From Pedobacter sp. KBW06 (GTDB lineage: Bacteria > Bacteroidota > Bacteroidia > Sphingobacteriales > Sphingobacteriaceae), in assembly GCF_003852525.1 (NCBI RefSeq), contig NZ_QAJL01000005.1:160853-224852 (forward strand): a stretch of 64,000 nt of DNA. The letters are read 5' to 3'. Each line of letters starts with the position of its first letter. Position 1 is the stretch's first letter. Shown here piece by piece: positions 8,645 to 17,831 of the stretch. The translations under genes were made by a program, and so were the position numbers. The notes under the pieces are model-generated. The model was not told the origin of the DNA. It worked only from the letters and a program-made list of their open reading frames with translations, and searched no databases.

Positions 8645-11014
8645 TTATTCATATTTAAGTGCATCAACAGGATTTGCTTTTACCACTTTTACCGATTGTA
8701 TACTTACAGTGATTGCTGCAATTAAAATGGAGATCACGATCGCCAGGACAAATGGCAAAAAGCTGATAGAAATTCGATATTCAAAAGTTGACAGCCACTT
8801 ATTAATGATAATATAAGCCAGTGGGAAAGCAATTACGTTTGCGATGGCCACGAGTTTAATAAAATCTTTATTTAACAAGGTTAAAATGTTGCTTGTGCTG
8901 GCACCCAGAACTTTGCGAATACTGATTTCCTTTTTCCGCTGCTCTGCCATGAATAGCGCAAGTCCGAGCAAACCCAGACAAGAAATGAAGATGGCAAAGC
9001 CGCCAAACCAGTTTGAAAGTGTGCCTAGCAGTTTTTCATTTTTGAATTTAACTTCAAAAGATTCATTTACGAATTTTCTATCTACGGGATAATCCGGATT
9101 AATTCCCTTTACAATGGCATCTATCTGACTTAGAGAAGCACTGATATTCTGGCCCTCGTTTAAACGAACCAAAACAACGCCGCCCTCGTTTTTATTGGAT
9201 TGATAGAATATCATCGGTCCCACTTTTTTGTAGGGAGATTCTAATACGAAATCTTTCATTACTCCAATAATTGTACATCTGCTGCCTCTAAAACTGATCA
9301 CAGATCCTACAGGATTTTTGAGCCCCATTGTTTTGATGGCTGCCTGATTAAATATCACTTTATTTGAATCACCGGGAAATTCCCGTCCAAAAGTTCTACC
9401 GGAAATCATCTCTGTACCAATGGTTTCTACAAAGTCATAGCCTATACCTCTTTCATTAAACAACACCATTTCATTCGGATTTTTCCCCGGCCATGAGGTA
9501 TTCGAGTTGTTGTTTCCTTCCTCATCAATACCCATGCTGAGCAGAGAAACTCTTTTTATCGCACCGGATTTCAACAATCGTTCATTAAGCAGATCGAGCT
9601 TTCCATTATCTTTTAGATTACCCTGCAGGGCAATCTGAATCAGGTTTCCCTGCTCATAACCGATTGGTTTGTTTTTGATGTAGTTTAATTGCTGATAGAT
9701 AACTGCAGTGCAGACAATTAAACAGGCTGCAAAAACAAACTGACTCACCACCAAAATCTTCCTTACAGAAATAGCAGAGCCCGTTGTTGAGCCAAAGCCT
9801 TTGAGTACCTTAATTGGCTCAAAAGAAGAAAGGTAAAATGCAGGATAGCTGCCTGCAAGTAAGCCTGTAAATATAATTAAGCCAGCCAATACAAGCCAAT
9901 ATTTCCAGTCCTGATACTGGATAACCAGCTTAATATTCAATAGTTCATTGAAATAAGGCAGGCTGACCTCTAAAAGTATAAAAGCGATTACTGTCCCAAT
10001 AAGAGACAACAATATACTCTCTAATATAAATTGAGAAATCAACGATTTCCTGCTTGATCCTATCGCTTTTCTAACCCCAACTTCTTTAGCTCTTTTCTCG
10101 GAACGGGCAGTAGAAAGGTTCATGAAATTGACACAGGCAATGAGCAGGATACATATAGCCAACAGGAAAAATATCTTTAACTGATCTATTTTTCCGCCAA
10201 CGAGTTTGCCATTTTCAAACTGATCATATAAGTGCCATTTGGCAAGGGGATGTAAAAATAATATGGGTTTTAGATTTTTTCCATGACGTTGATACATGTC
10301 TTTTATGGAACTATTGAATTGATCTAAATGACTATTGTTTTTGAGCTGTACCAGTGTTAAGCAAAAATTGCTGGCCCAACCTTCTTCTATGGTCCATGGC
10401 TCATGCTGCTCATACAATTTCCAGGGCATCATATAGTCAAACCTGATACTGCTGTTCTCCGGCAAATCAGCCATTACGGCTTCCACTTTCAGGCCGTCGT
10501 TGTTGTCGAGTTTTACAGTTTTACCGATCGGATTTTCAGCTCCGAACAGTTTTTTTGCCAATGTATGCGTTAATACCACACTGTTAATGTTCGCCAGGGG
10601 ATTAGTACTGTTCCCACTCAAAAATTCATAATCTAAAATCCTGAGAAAGGATGGATCTGCAAAGACAGCTTTACTTTTAATTTTCTTAGCTCCATAACTG
10701 ATCAGCTGCTCATTTGGATAAGTAGACCTGGAGACATCCACGACATCCGGATACTTCTGTTTTAGCTCTGGTGCCAGAACACCTGGCGTCAGTGCCCAAC
10801 TGACTATTTTACCATTTGCATCCAGACTATTGTAAGCAACATAGGTCGTATTGTAATTTTTAAATTGTTTGTCATAGCTAAACTCATAGGCTACGTATAG
10901 AAGCAAAAGCATGCAGCTGGCAAGACCAATGGCTAATCCGCCGATGTTGATCAAAGAGAAGCCTTTGTTTTTCCAAAGGTTTCGGAGCGCTATTTTTAAG
11001 TTTAATCTGAACAT
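8645..11014 (-). CDS. MacB/FtsX-type ABC transporter permease
   Basis: 789 residues. It opens with MFRLNLKIALRNLWKNKGFSL, the standard start of this Bacteroidota family. First transmembrane helix at about 21-42, MacB periplasmic core domain to about residue 275, FtsX domain with three helices at about 280-405 (LLAICILLIACVNFMNLSTARSEKRAKEVGVRKAIG). A second periplasmic domain and second FtsX domain follow (about 665-789; EISIRKVLGAS, then VVKANPVDALKYE at the end). Such duplicated permeases form inner membrane mechanotransmission complexes with an ATPase, but no ATPase gene is adjacent, so it must pair with one encoded elsewhere. Substrate unknown. It is monocistronic by context. Confidence 0.92.
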   Translation of the reverse strand: MFRLNLKIALRNLWKNKGFSLINIGGLAIGLASCMLLLLYVAYEFSYDKQFKNYNTTYVAYNSLDANGKIVSWALTPGVLAPELKQKYPDVVDVSRSTYPNEQLISYGAKKIKSKAVFADPSFLRILDYEFLSGNSTNPLANINSVVLTHTLAKKLFGAENPIGKTVKLDNNDGLKVEAVMADLPENSSIRFDYMMPWKLYEQHEPWTIEEGWASNFCLTLVQLKNNSHLDQFNSSIKDMYQRHGKNLKPILFLHPLAKWHLYDQFENGKLVGGKIDQLKIFFLLAICILLIACVNFMNLSTARSEKRAKEVGVRKAIGSSRKSLISQFILESILLSLIGTVIAFILLEVSLPYFNELLNIKLVIQYQDWKYWLVLAGLIIFTGLLAGSYPAFYLSSFEPIKVLKGFGSTTGSAISVRKILVVSQFVFAACLIVCTAVIYQQLNYIKNKPIGYEQGNLIQIALQGNLKDNGKLDLLNERLLKSGAIKRVSLLSMGIDEEGNNNSNTSWPGKNPNEMVLFNERGIGYDFVETIGTEMISGRTFGREFPGDSNKVIFNQAAIKTMGLKNPVGSVISFRGSRCTIIGVMKDFVLESPYKKVGPMIFYQSNKNEGGVVLVRLNEGQNISASLSQIDAIVKGINPDYPVDRKFVNESFEVKFKNEKLLGTLSNWFGGFAIFISCLGLLGLALFMAEQRKKEISIRKVLGASTSNILTLLNKDFIKLVAIANVIAFPLAYIIINKWLSTFEYRISISFLPFVLAIVISILIAAITVSIQSVKVVKANPVDALKYE

Positions 11015-11222
11015 CTTTTTAGGTTGAGGCTGGAGAGGTTAAATTTCCTGATCCATTATTCGGGTGTACGGTTAAGTTTACCTGACAACCAAGCTTATGC
11101 CAAAAGCTAAAATGACAATTAAGCTATTGATAGTTAGTTAAATAATAGCTTTCCCGGGTTTACTATGTCCATTATCGAACATATGATGTGCGGGAGCGGA
11201 CAGTTGGGATATAGCGTTGTTT

Positions 11223-11582
11223 CTAGATTTTTTTATCTCCTATAATTACCTTTCGGTGTCTTATTCCCCAGTCGGTAAGGTCGTTGATGATTGTTTTTAA
11301 TGTCATCCCATATTCTGTAAGCTGATATTGAACGGTTATCGGTTGGGTGTCCAAAACAGTTCGTTTTATGAGTTGATTGATCTCCAGATCCTTTAATTCT
11401 TTGCTCAGCATTTTGTTTGAGATTCCGTTTACATCATTTAAAATATCAGAAAATCTTCTTTTGTTGTAATAGCAGATAGACGAAATGATAGAAATTTTCC
11501 ATTTCCCGCTCAGCACGTCCATTGCATCGTGCACGGCCATGATCTCTTTTTTGTGTTCTTTTTGACACACGTTGTCAGCCAT
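11223..11582 (-). CDS. HxlR-family winged-helix transcriptional regulator
   Basis: 119 residues with the HxlR signature: an N-terminal cysteine (Cys6), then AMDVLSGKWKISIISSI, RRFSDILNDVNGISNKMLSKELKDLE for the recognition region and TVQYQLTEYGMTLKTIINDLTDWG. Several HxlR proteins (YodB, HypR) sense electrophiles or disulfide stress through the conserved N-terminal Cys. Here it is divergently transcribed from a short-chain dehydrogenase across a 105-base gap full of GTTAC repeats, a layout typical of a regulator that controls its neighbouring oxidoreductase and itself. Confidence 0.92.
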   Translation of the reverse strand: MADNVCQKEHKKEIMAVHDAMDVLSGKWKISIISSICYYNKRRFSDILNDVNGISNKMLSKELKDLEINQLIKRTVLDTQPITVQYQLTEYGMTLKTIINDLTDWGIRHRKVIIGDKKI

Positions 11583-11584
11583 AA

Positions 11585-11632
11585 GTTACTTGGTTACCCG
11601 AATGTTACTGTTACTTTTCGTTACAAAGTAAC
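11585..11632. promoter_or_regulatory. cluster of GTTAC repeats, probable HxlR operator
   Basis: GTTAC occurs in direct orientation at 11585, 11593, 11604, 11610 and 11620, and inverted (GTAAC) at 11628. The last two form the palindrome GTTAC-AAA-GTAAC (11620-11632). The cluster lies in the divergent gap next to the dehydrogenase -7 element, where bound repressor would block transcription. Confidence 0.5.
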
Positions 11633-11652
11633 TAAAATAAATGTAGCTGTCA

Positions 11653-11660
11653 TAAATTTG
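11653..11660 (+). promoter_or_regulatory. -7 promoter element of the dehydrogenase gene
   Basis: TAAATTTG matches TAnnTTTG exactly, 28 bases before the ATG at 11688. The region where the -33 element would fall overlaps the GTTAC palindrome. Confidence 0.45.
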
Positions 11661-11687
11661 CATCGTAAACAATTAAAAAATTTAAAG

Positions 11688-12431
11688 ATGAACTTTACAA
11701 ATAAAAACGTCGTGATCACCGGCGGAACCACAGGAATTGGATTAGCAACTGCAAAAGCATTTATCAGCGCAGGAGCAAATGTCTTGATTACAGGTAGAAA
11801 TGCCGGAAATCTGCAAAAAGCAGCCGCAGAAATCAACAGTCCAAGATTGACGACCGTAATTTCAGACACTTCTAAACTGGACGAAATAACGGTCTTGGAA
11901 AAAGCAGTGGCGGAAAGCGGAAACAAAGTGGATGTTCTTTTTCTAAACGCCGGGATAGGGGTATTTGCCCCAATCGAACAAGTAACTGAAGCAGATTTTG
12001 ATGCACAATTCAATACCAATGTAAAGGGGCATTTCTTCACCCTGCAAAAATTAATTCCTCATTTGGCAGAAGGATCATCAGTATTGTTCACCTCTTCAAC
12101 GGTCGCAACTGCCTCAAATCTTGGAACGAGCATCTATTCTGCAACCAAAGGTGCGTTAAATAAGATTGCTCAAATTGCGGCAAACGAATTGGCGGAAAGA
12201 AAAATTCGCGTAAACATCATTAGTCCCGGACCAATCGCAACACCTGGATTAGACAGTGTCGTTCCTGCGGAAGCAAAAGAACATTTAGCTGCTGCTACGG
12301 CATTGCAAAGATTGGGTAATCCTGATGAAATTGCGAACACGGTGTTGTTCCTTGCTTCCGACGGCGCAAGTTTCATTACAGGAACAGAGATATTAGCCGA
12401 TGGCGGTTATATCAACTATGCATTGAGATAA
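11688..12431 (+). CDS. short-chain dehydrogenase/reductase (SDR)
   Basis: 247 residues from the ATG at 11688; the frame extends upstream, but that part crosses the regulatory region. Rossmann glycine motif TGGTTGIG near residues 10-17, NAG motif (LNAGIGV) near 88, catalytic Ser in TSSTVATAS, YSATK catalytic Tyr/Lys near 150, and the classical end LFLASDGASFITGTEILADGG. The length is that of a classical NAD(P)-dependent SDR. Cytoplasmic. The divergent HxlR gene suggests induction by an electrophile or quinone-like signal. The substrate cannot be read from the sequence. Confidence 0.93.
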   Translation: MNFTNKNVVITGGTTGIGLATAKAFISAGANVLITGRNAGNLQKAAAEINSPRLTTVISDTSKLDEITVLEKAVAESGNKVDVLFLNAGIGVFAPIEQVTEADFDAQFNTNVKGHFFTLQKLIPHLAEGSSVLFTSSTVATASNLGTSIYSATKGALNKIAQIAANELAERKIRVNIISPGPIATPGLDSVVPAEAKEHLAAATALQRLGNPDEIANTVLFLASDGASFITGTEILADGGYINYALR

Positions 12432-12464
12432 ATCAGCCTATTCATTTATCCATAATTTATTTTT

Positions 12465-12505
12465 GGTTCGATGTACCAGGGGGAATTCCCAATCGTACTC
12501 GAACC
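12465..12505 (+). other. long hairpin after the dehydrogenase gene
   Basis: GGTTCGA-t-GTAC (12465-12476) pairs with GTAC-TCGAACC (12495-12505), with a further GGG/CCC pairing inside. It sits 33 bases after the stop. No U-run follows on the plus strand. It may end the mRNA or be a decayed repeat element. Confidence 0.35.
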
Positions 12506-12613
12506 AGAAAATTTCATAAATCAATATTTAGTCACCATGTTGCCATTGGAGAACATTTCGACAGATTAGGAAAATATTGCAGCACCCGCTGTTAAAAATT
12601 AAAGGAAAGACTG

Positions 12614-12621
12614 TAAATTTG
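12614..12621 (+). promoter_or_regulatory. -7 promoter element of the secreted hydrolase gene
   Basis: TAAATTTG, an exact TAnnTTTG match, 29 bases before the ATG at 12651. Confidence 0.4.
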
Positions 12622-12650
12622 CGCATCGCATATACGCAGACGCACTTAGA

Positions 12651-13481
12651 ATGAACAGAAAATTTATAGTACAATTCAGCATACTCCTTACCGGCTTAAT
12701 TTCAATCAATTCATACGCCCAAATACACACCGCTAACGATAAAACAATAGACAGTACGGAATTTTCAGGAACGAGGAAAATATTAAATGATTTGTCGGTT
12801 GATAAATTTCAAAAGAAAACCTTCCGGAATGGCAGCACTACGATACCTTACAGGATTTTAACACCAAAAAATAGTACTGCAAAAAAATACCCTTTGGTCA
12901 TCACTTTTCATAACTCTACGAGAATTGGGAATGACAATGAGCATCAATTAGAGCCTTTGGCCAGGATCTGGTTGAGGGAAAACATCTATAGCAATTTTAA
13001 CTGCTTTGTTGTTGCACCGCAGTTTAAAGAACGATCATCCAGCTATCAGCAGGAAAATGCGGGCGTTTTAACTTCTGTACCATCAGATGATGCCCGCGGG
13101 ATATTAAAACTGATTGAGGAAATTGAAAGTACCTACCCGATAGACAAAAATAAGATCTACCTGGTCGGTTACTCCATGGGCGCTTCTACAGCACAAAACC
13201 TACTCAATATAAATCCTGATAAATTTGCCGCACTGGTGTCAATTGCGGGTGTTCCTGACTTTTCAAATCTCGAAAAACTTAAGAATAAAAACATCTGGCT
13301 CATTCATGGGGAAAAAGACATTGAAAATCCATACATCGGAAGTACAGAACTATACACCAGATTGGGAAAAAACAAGAACCTGGTTTTTACAACTTTTAAC
13401 AACCTGGAGCATAATAACATCGTGATTCCATATCTGCTCTCAGATGAAATCCCCAAATGGTTATTTAAAACATCCCGGTAA
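12651..13481 (+). CDS. secreted alpha/beta hydrolase (esterase/peptidase-like)
   Basis: 276 residues with a Sec signal peptide (FIVQFSILLTGLISINSYAQ). Alpha/beta hydrolase fold: strand YPLVITFHNS, an oxyanion region around NSTRIG, nucleophile elbow GYSMGAS at about residues 173-179, the acid in HGEKD, and His in LEHNN. It resembles the predicted peptidase / polyhydroxybutyrate-depolymerase-like group often fused or linked to cell-surface catabolism in Bacteroidota. Periplasmic or exported. Substrate unknown. It has its own promoter motif and is not tightly linked to neighbours. Confidence 0.8.
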   Translation: MNRKFIVQFSILLTGLISINSYAQIHTANDKTIDSTEFSGTRKILNDLSVDKFQKKTFRNGSTTIPYRILTPKNSTAKKYPLVITFHNSTRIGNDNEHQLEPLARIWLRENIYSNFNCFVVAPQFKERSSSYQQENAGVLTSVPSDDARGILKLIEEIESTYPIDKNKIYLVGYSMGASTAQNLLNINPDKFAALVSIAGVPDFSNLEKLKNKNIWLIHGEKDIENPYIGSTELYTRLGKNKNLVFTTFNNLEHNNIVIPYLLSDEIPKWLFKTSR

Positions 13482-13549
13482 TTAAAATAAACACATCTTT
13501 AACTTGGTTTAATGTACTATTTTGGTTTTTAGTAACCAGGTCTATTATA

Positions 13550-13557
13550 TATATTTG
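13550..13557 (+). promoter_or_regulatory. -7 promoter element of the small membrane protein gene
   Basis: TATATTTG, an exact TAnnTTTG match, 42 bases before the ATG at 13600. Confidence 0.4.
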
Positions 13558-13599
13558 ACCCTTGTACGATAGCTGAACCTCTTAAACTAACGCAACCAA

Positions 13600-14136
13600 A
13601 TGAAAAAAACACTCACATTAATTTTAATTGCAATAATTACAATCGGTTCAATTTATGCCCTGGTTGTTTACATTAAAATGGATGGCTTTTCGTTTGCCTG
13701 GATTCTGAACTTCCTGTTGATGCTATTTGTAGTTTTTTTTACCGATGCACTAAAAAGTCCTCTTGCTTCTCCTTATTATAATGAAAAGGGATGGGAGCAG
13801 AGAGGAAAGATTTACGAGCATCTTGGAATAAACCTTTTCAGAAAATTATTGGTCTGGATTGGTTGGGAAAAAGTCATTAGAAAAACGAATCCGATAGAAA
13901 AAAATACCAATGCTTTGATGAATTTATATTATCGGACTAAAAAATCTGAACTGGATCACCTGATTATCCTGGTGATCGTCCTGGGCTTTAATATCTTTGT
14001 AGCATTCAAATTCGGGCTGATCAAATCTTTGTCCCTGCTGATATTAAATGTCTTATTCAACCTCTATCCAATTTTCCTTCAAAGGTATAACCGTCCAAGG
14101 ATCAAAAGAGCCTTAAATTTAAGTCAACGGAGATAA
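13600..14136 (+). CDS. small integral membrane protein, possibly CrtO-like acyltransferase family
   Basis: 178 residues with four predicted membrane segments (about 5-25, 32-51, 128-146 and 150-168). A hydrophilic middle part contains GWEQRGKIYEHLGIN and a tail QRYNRPRIKRAL. The motif NLYPIFLQRYNRPR at the end resembles the glycosyl-4,4'-diaponeurosporenoate acyltransferase (CrtO) family of staphyloxanthin-type carotenoid synthesis, which are small membrane proteins of similar length. No other carotenoid gene is next to it, so the substrate is unknown and only distant family membership is suggested. It converges on the gene at 14171. Confidence 0.55.
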   Translation: MKKTLTLILIAIITIGSIYALVVYIKMDGFSFAWILNFLLMLFVVFFTDALKSPLASPYYNEKGWEQRGKIYEHLGINLFRKLLVWIGWEKVIRKTNPIEKNTNALMNLYYRTKKSELDHLIILVIVLGFNIFVAFKFGLIKSLSLLILNVLFNLYPIFLQRYNRPRIKRALNLSQRR

Positions 14137-14170
14137 AGGCGCCCGCACCATGGCATATTGTCCAACCGAG

Positions 14171-15826
14171 TTATGGATTGGATCTCTCATTTTTCAGGAA
14201 CTCCAAAACCAAACTGTTCAGTTCCTCCGGACGCTCAAAAGGGAGATAATGCGTTGCATTTGGAATGAGCTTCAGTTGGGAATTTTTGATCCATCTGGCA
14301 ATTGACCTGGTATGTTCCTCTTTGATTACGTCCTCTGCTCCTGCGATAACCATTGCCTGGTTATTGATCTGACCCAGTTGCGCCTTACTAAATTCCGGCT
14401 GTTCCAGCATCAGCTTTAAAAGCCTCATATCGGTTCCTGCCACATTTTCTGAAAGCCGTTTTTGGAACATGGTCAGTACTTCGTCCTTAACACCAGAAGG
14501 GCTGAGGTTTGCACCAATCATAATGAGTTTGTTAACCAGTTCTGGCTTTGCGAGGGTAAAGGCCAGGCCGGTATTGCCTCCATCGCTCCATCCAAGGATA
14601 TTTACTTTTTTTAACTGCAGGGTTTCTATAACCTTGAAAAGATCTGATGCAAATTGCTGATAGCTGAATGGCTTGGCAGACAAGTCTGTACTTCGGCCCT
14701 GGGACCTGGTGTCGATCGCGATCACCTGGAAATATTTGCTGAGCTGGGGGATCTGTTGATAGAAATCTGCGATACTACCCGCATTACCATGGAGCAGAAC
14801 CAGAGGTTCTCCCTTTCCATAGGTTTCATAATAGATTTTTCCCTCCGTTACATCAATATATTTTCCGCTTTTATTTTTTCCGTACCTGCTTTTTTGAGCC
14901 CTGGCCCTGTTCAGATAAACTGTTGTCAGCATTTTGGTGTTGAGGTCGCTGGAAGTATCTGTTTGCACCTGAATCTCATCGACTGATTTTTTTCCCTTTG
15001 GGTTATAGCTGACCTGCAGGTTGGAGATGAAACTACCCTGACTGGCCTCCCAGTTGCCCTGACTTTGGTACCTGAACAGGAGATTCCTGGAAACGGATTT
15101 CTTTGCAGAAAGCCCAAATACGAATGCGGTGTCAGTAAGGGGCTGATGAGCTACGAGCTGAAGGGTGACCGCAATTTTGTCCAGATCTTTGAAGCTTAAG
15201 GCATAAGAAGAAAGGTCAATGTGCTGCCAACCGGTTGTCGTTGTTTTGTATAGCAGATTCTCCTGCAGGACGGACTCCTGAGGCAGATCATTCTTTAATT
15301 TATAAATATTAAGCTTCAGGGAGATCTGCTTAAATCTTGAGCTCGGCATGATGTAAAAGTTATAGGAATTTAGCCTGGTTTCAGGGAAAAGCTCAAAGAT
15401 ATTTCCCTGCTCGATGGTGGGAACATTTTGGTCAAACATTCTTGAAAAGGTGAGAAAGGGACGTGATTGTTGTCCTATGGTTTTTTCATTTAGTTTGCTG
15501 CCGTTGATACTGATCTCATTCAGCATGGCCACTTTTTCTGTGAGTACCACGTTGCCGTTATTCTTTAATTCGTTTAGGCCTACCACTTTCGCGAGGTAGC
15601 CCAGGGCACTAAAAATGACGGCGCTGTCTTTTAGATGATCAGGTACAACAAGTTTGTATTGTCCGTTTTCAGTGGCCAGACTTCCTGACCTGGAGTTTTT
15701 GATGCCAATAGAAGCATAAGGGATAGGGTTGTTTGATTGATCCTTGACGCTGCCTTCGACGATAATTTGTGCTTTAAGATAAACAGGTGCTAGCGAAAAT
15801 ACCAGGGCTAAAAGAAATTTGGTCAT
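14171..15826 (-). CDS. secreted two-domain protein: regulatory-like beta domain plus alpha/beta hydrolase
   Basis: 551 residues from the ATG at 15826, which begins a clean signal peptide (MTKFLLALVFSLAP ... KAQ). The longer start at 15877 would add 17 residues in front of it. Carboxypeptidase-regulatory-like domain at about 20-100 (VEGSVKDQSNNPIPYASIGI), a beta-rich middle region at about 110-290, then an alpha/beta hydrolase from about 320: GEPLVLLHGNAGS oxyanion motif, nucleophile elbow GWSDGG, acid in VIAGAEDVI, and catalytic His in NATHYLPFE. An exported esterase-like enzyme, probably acting at the cell surface. It is divergent from the second ECF locus by about 150 bases, but no sequence sign links their regulation. 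Confidence 0.8.
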   Translation of the reverse strand: MTKFLLALVFSLAPVYLKAQIIVEGSVKDQSNNPIPYASIGIKNSRSGSLATENGQYKLVVPDHLKDSAVIFSALGYLAKVVGLNELKNNGNVVLTEKVAMLNEISINGSKLNEKTIGQQSRPFLTFSRMFDQNVPTIEQGNIFELFPETRLNSYNFYIMPSSRFKQISLKLNIYKLKNDLPQESVLQENLLYKTTTTGWQHIDLSSYALSFKDLDKIAVTLQLVAHQPLTDTAFVFGLSAKKSVSRNLLFRYQSQGNWEASQGSFISNLQVSYNPKGKKSVDEIQVQTDTSSDLNTKMLTTVYLNRARAQKSRYGKNKSGKYIDVTEGKIYYETYGKGEPLVLLHGNAGSIADFYQQIPQLSKYFQVIAIDTRSQGRSTDLSAKPFSYQQFASDLFKVIETLQLKKVNILGWSDGGNTGLAFTLAKPELVNKLIMIGANLSPSGVKDEVLTMFQKRLSENVAGTDMRLLKLMLEQPEFSKAQLGQINNQAMVIAGAEDVIKEEHTRSIARWIKNSQLKLIPNATHYLPFERPEELNSLVLEFLKNERSNP

Positions 15827-15974
15827 TAAATGTTGGTTTATAAGAGATAGACGTTTGATCTGATCAATTGGTTGCATGGCCCGTTGATTTGAAGATAAAA
15901 TCTGCCTATCCCAAATTATTTACATATTATTGGAACGAAATTTTAACCCTTAACATTCCCGGATTCAATTATCA

Positions 15975-16553
15975 ATGGAAAACTACGCTAAGCGCTCCGA
16001 CTTAGAATTGTTGCATATGCTCCAGCGTGGTGACCGTTTCGCTTATACCGAAATCTTTGAAAGGTATAAATTCATTCTGCATCATCATGCGATAAAAAAG
16101 CTGCCAAACAGGGAGGAAGTAAAAGATATTGTGCAGGAAGTATTCACCATGCTTTGGACAAGAAGGGAAGGCATGAACATCCACACCAACCTTTCAGGTT
16201 ACCTGTACACTTCTTTAAAACACAGCATTCTTGATCATTTTTCAAAACAGAAAGTGCGCGACAAATATGTCGACTCGATGAAGGATTTTGCCGTTCAGGG
16301 AGTGATTCTTCCCGATTACCGCATCAGGGAAAAGCAATTATCTGCAGCAATAGAAGCAGAAATCAGTATGCTGCCTGAAAAAATGAGAATTGTTTTTGAG
16401 CTGAGCAGAAAAACTTACCTCAGTCACAGCGAGATTGCCGCACAACTGGGGATCTCCGAAAAAACGGTCAACAGACAGATTTCTAATGCTTTAAAGATAC
16501 TGAGGTCCAGACTTGGACTCCTTGCTTACCTGGCCTTCCTGATCAGGTATTAA
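15975..16553 (+). CDS. ECF RNA polymerase sigma factor, FecI-like
   Basis: 192 residues. Region 2 at about 18-90 (RFAYTEIFERYKFILHHHAIK, then VKDIVQEVFTMLWTRR, then YLYTSLKHSILDHF). Region 4 at about 130-182 with helix-turn-helix HSEIAAQLGISEKTVNRQI. It has the same short hydrophobic tail (LAYLAFLIRY) as the first ECF factor. It heads a ten-gene block in one orientation (to 34754) and is followed by its FecR partner after 89 bases. It probably drives the SusCD genes and everything co-transcribed behind them. ECF/FecR control is common for iron- or starvation-responsive uptake, but the signal is not visible here. Confidence 0.93.
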   Translation: MENYAKRSDLELLHMLQRGDRFAYTEIFERYKFILHHHAIKKLPNREEVKDIVQEVFTMLWTRREGMNIHTNLSGYLYTSLKHSILDHFSKQKVRDKYVDSMKDFAVQGVILPDYRIREKQLSAAIEAEISMLPEKMRIVFELSRKTYLSHSEIAAQLGISEKTVNRQISNALKILRSRLGLLAYLAFLIRY

Positions 16554-16642
16554 AAAAAAATAAAAAAATATTGATTTCGTCTGCATGTTCGGCCCGACTT
16601 AACCGTCTTGGTATATAATTAGGGAAAAAACAATCTGGGATC

Positions 16643-17785
16643 ATGATGCGCGCAGCAGACTATGAAAAATTATTAGATCAATACAAAGCCGGGCTTTGTA
16701 CGGAAGAAGAGATCGCTTTTATAGAAAGCTGGTACCTGGTTTATCAGGAAGGCACTCTACATGAAGATTTGTCTCTGGCCGACAGGCAAGCTGATCTGAA
16801 TGAGCTAAGGGCTGCGCTTAACCTTGACTATCCAAAGCCACAGGTTCGCCTCTGGCCAAAATTGCTGGCTACCGCTGCTGCGATTTTAATCGTATTTGGA
16901 GCAGGTCTCTATTTCTACATGGATAAAAACAATCCCACTGTTCCTGTATATGCCAATGACATCCCTTCGAAAGGAAAAAATACCGCTACACTGACCCTTG
17001 CAAATGGCGAAAAGATTGAATTGTCTGAAGCCAGAATCGGTAAACTCGCAGATCAGGCAGGTATTCAGATTTCAAAAACTAAAGACGGACAGCTCATCTA
17101 TGAAGTAAGAGATGAAGCCAATGCTACAGCAAATAAGTGGAATACACTGTCGACCGCCAAAGGCGAAACTTATATGGTACGTCTTCCTGATGGAACTAAG
17201 GTCTGGTTAAACACTGCATCGGCTTTAAAATACCCGGCAACTTTCAGTAACCTGAAAAAACGGAGTGTAGAATTAAATGGCGAGGCCTATTTTGAAGTCG
17301 CTAAAGACCAGCTTCATCCCTTTGTGGTGAAAACCGCGGAGCAGGAGGTTGAAGTACTGGGAACGCACTTTAACATCAACAGTTATACCGACGAAAACAG
17401 TACGAAAACCACTCTTCTGGAAGGTGCCGTAAAAGTAAGCCTGGTGAACGGCATGCTTTCAAAGGTAATTAAACCGGGCGAAGAGGTACTGAACATCCAG
17501 CAACAACTGCAGGTTCGGCCAGCCAACCTTAAAGATGCAGTAGCCTGGAAATCGGGCTATTTCAGGTTCAATAATGAAACCCTGGAAAGTATCATGCGCC
17601 AGGTTTCCAGATGGTACGATGTAGAAGTCGTATACGAAGGGAACCGCAATGAACTTTCCGCTCTGACTTTCTGGGGGATTGTCTCAAAAGAGAAAAACGT
17701 TTCTGAAGTTTTAAAGATGATCGAGCGGGCAGAGAAAGTGAAATTCAAAATTAACGGAAGGACCATAACCGTTGTGCCCAATTAG
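16643..17785 (+). CDS. FecR-type anti-sigma factor
   Basis: 380 residues. Cytoplasmic N-terminus (YEKLLDQYKAGLCTEEEIAF), one membrane helix at about 73-92 (LLATAAAILIVFGAGLYFYM), FecR domain with STAKGETYMVRLPDGTKVWLN and LNGEAYFEVAKDQ, and DUF4974-like C-terminal domain (SRWYDVEVVYEG, KFKINGRTITVVP). It is clearly paralogous to the anti-sigma factor at 1284. It receives the signal from the STN domain of the SusC protein at 18018 and holds the sigma factor at 15975. Confidence 0.93.
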   Translation: MMRAADYEKLLDQYKAGLCTEEEIAFIESWYLVYQEGTLHEDLSLADRQADLNELRAALNLDYPKPQVRLWPKLLATAAAILIVFGAGLYFYMDKNNPTVPVYANDIPSKGKNTATLTLANGEKIELSEARIGKLADQAGIQISKTKDGQLIYEVRDEANATANKWNTLSTAKGETYMVRLPDGTKVWLNTASALKYPATFSNLKKRSVELNGEAYFEVAKDQLHPFVVKTAEQEVEVLGTHFNINSYTDENSTKTTLLEGAVKVSLVNGMLSKVIKPGEEVLNIQQQLQVRPANLKDAVAWKSGYFRFNNETLESIMRQVSRWYDVEVVYEGNRNELSALTFWGIVSKEKNVSEVLKMIERAEKVKFKINGRTITVVPN

Positions 17786-17831
17786 AACCAATCCTATTTT
17801 ATATATCAACCAACAACCAAAACCTAAACAC

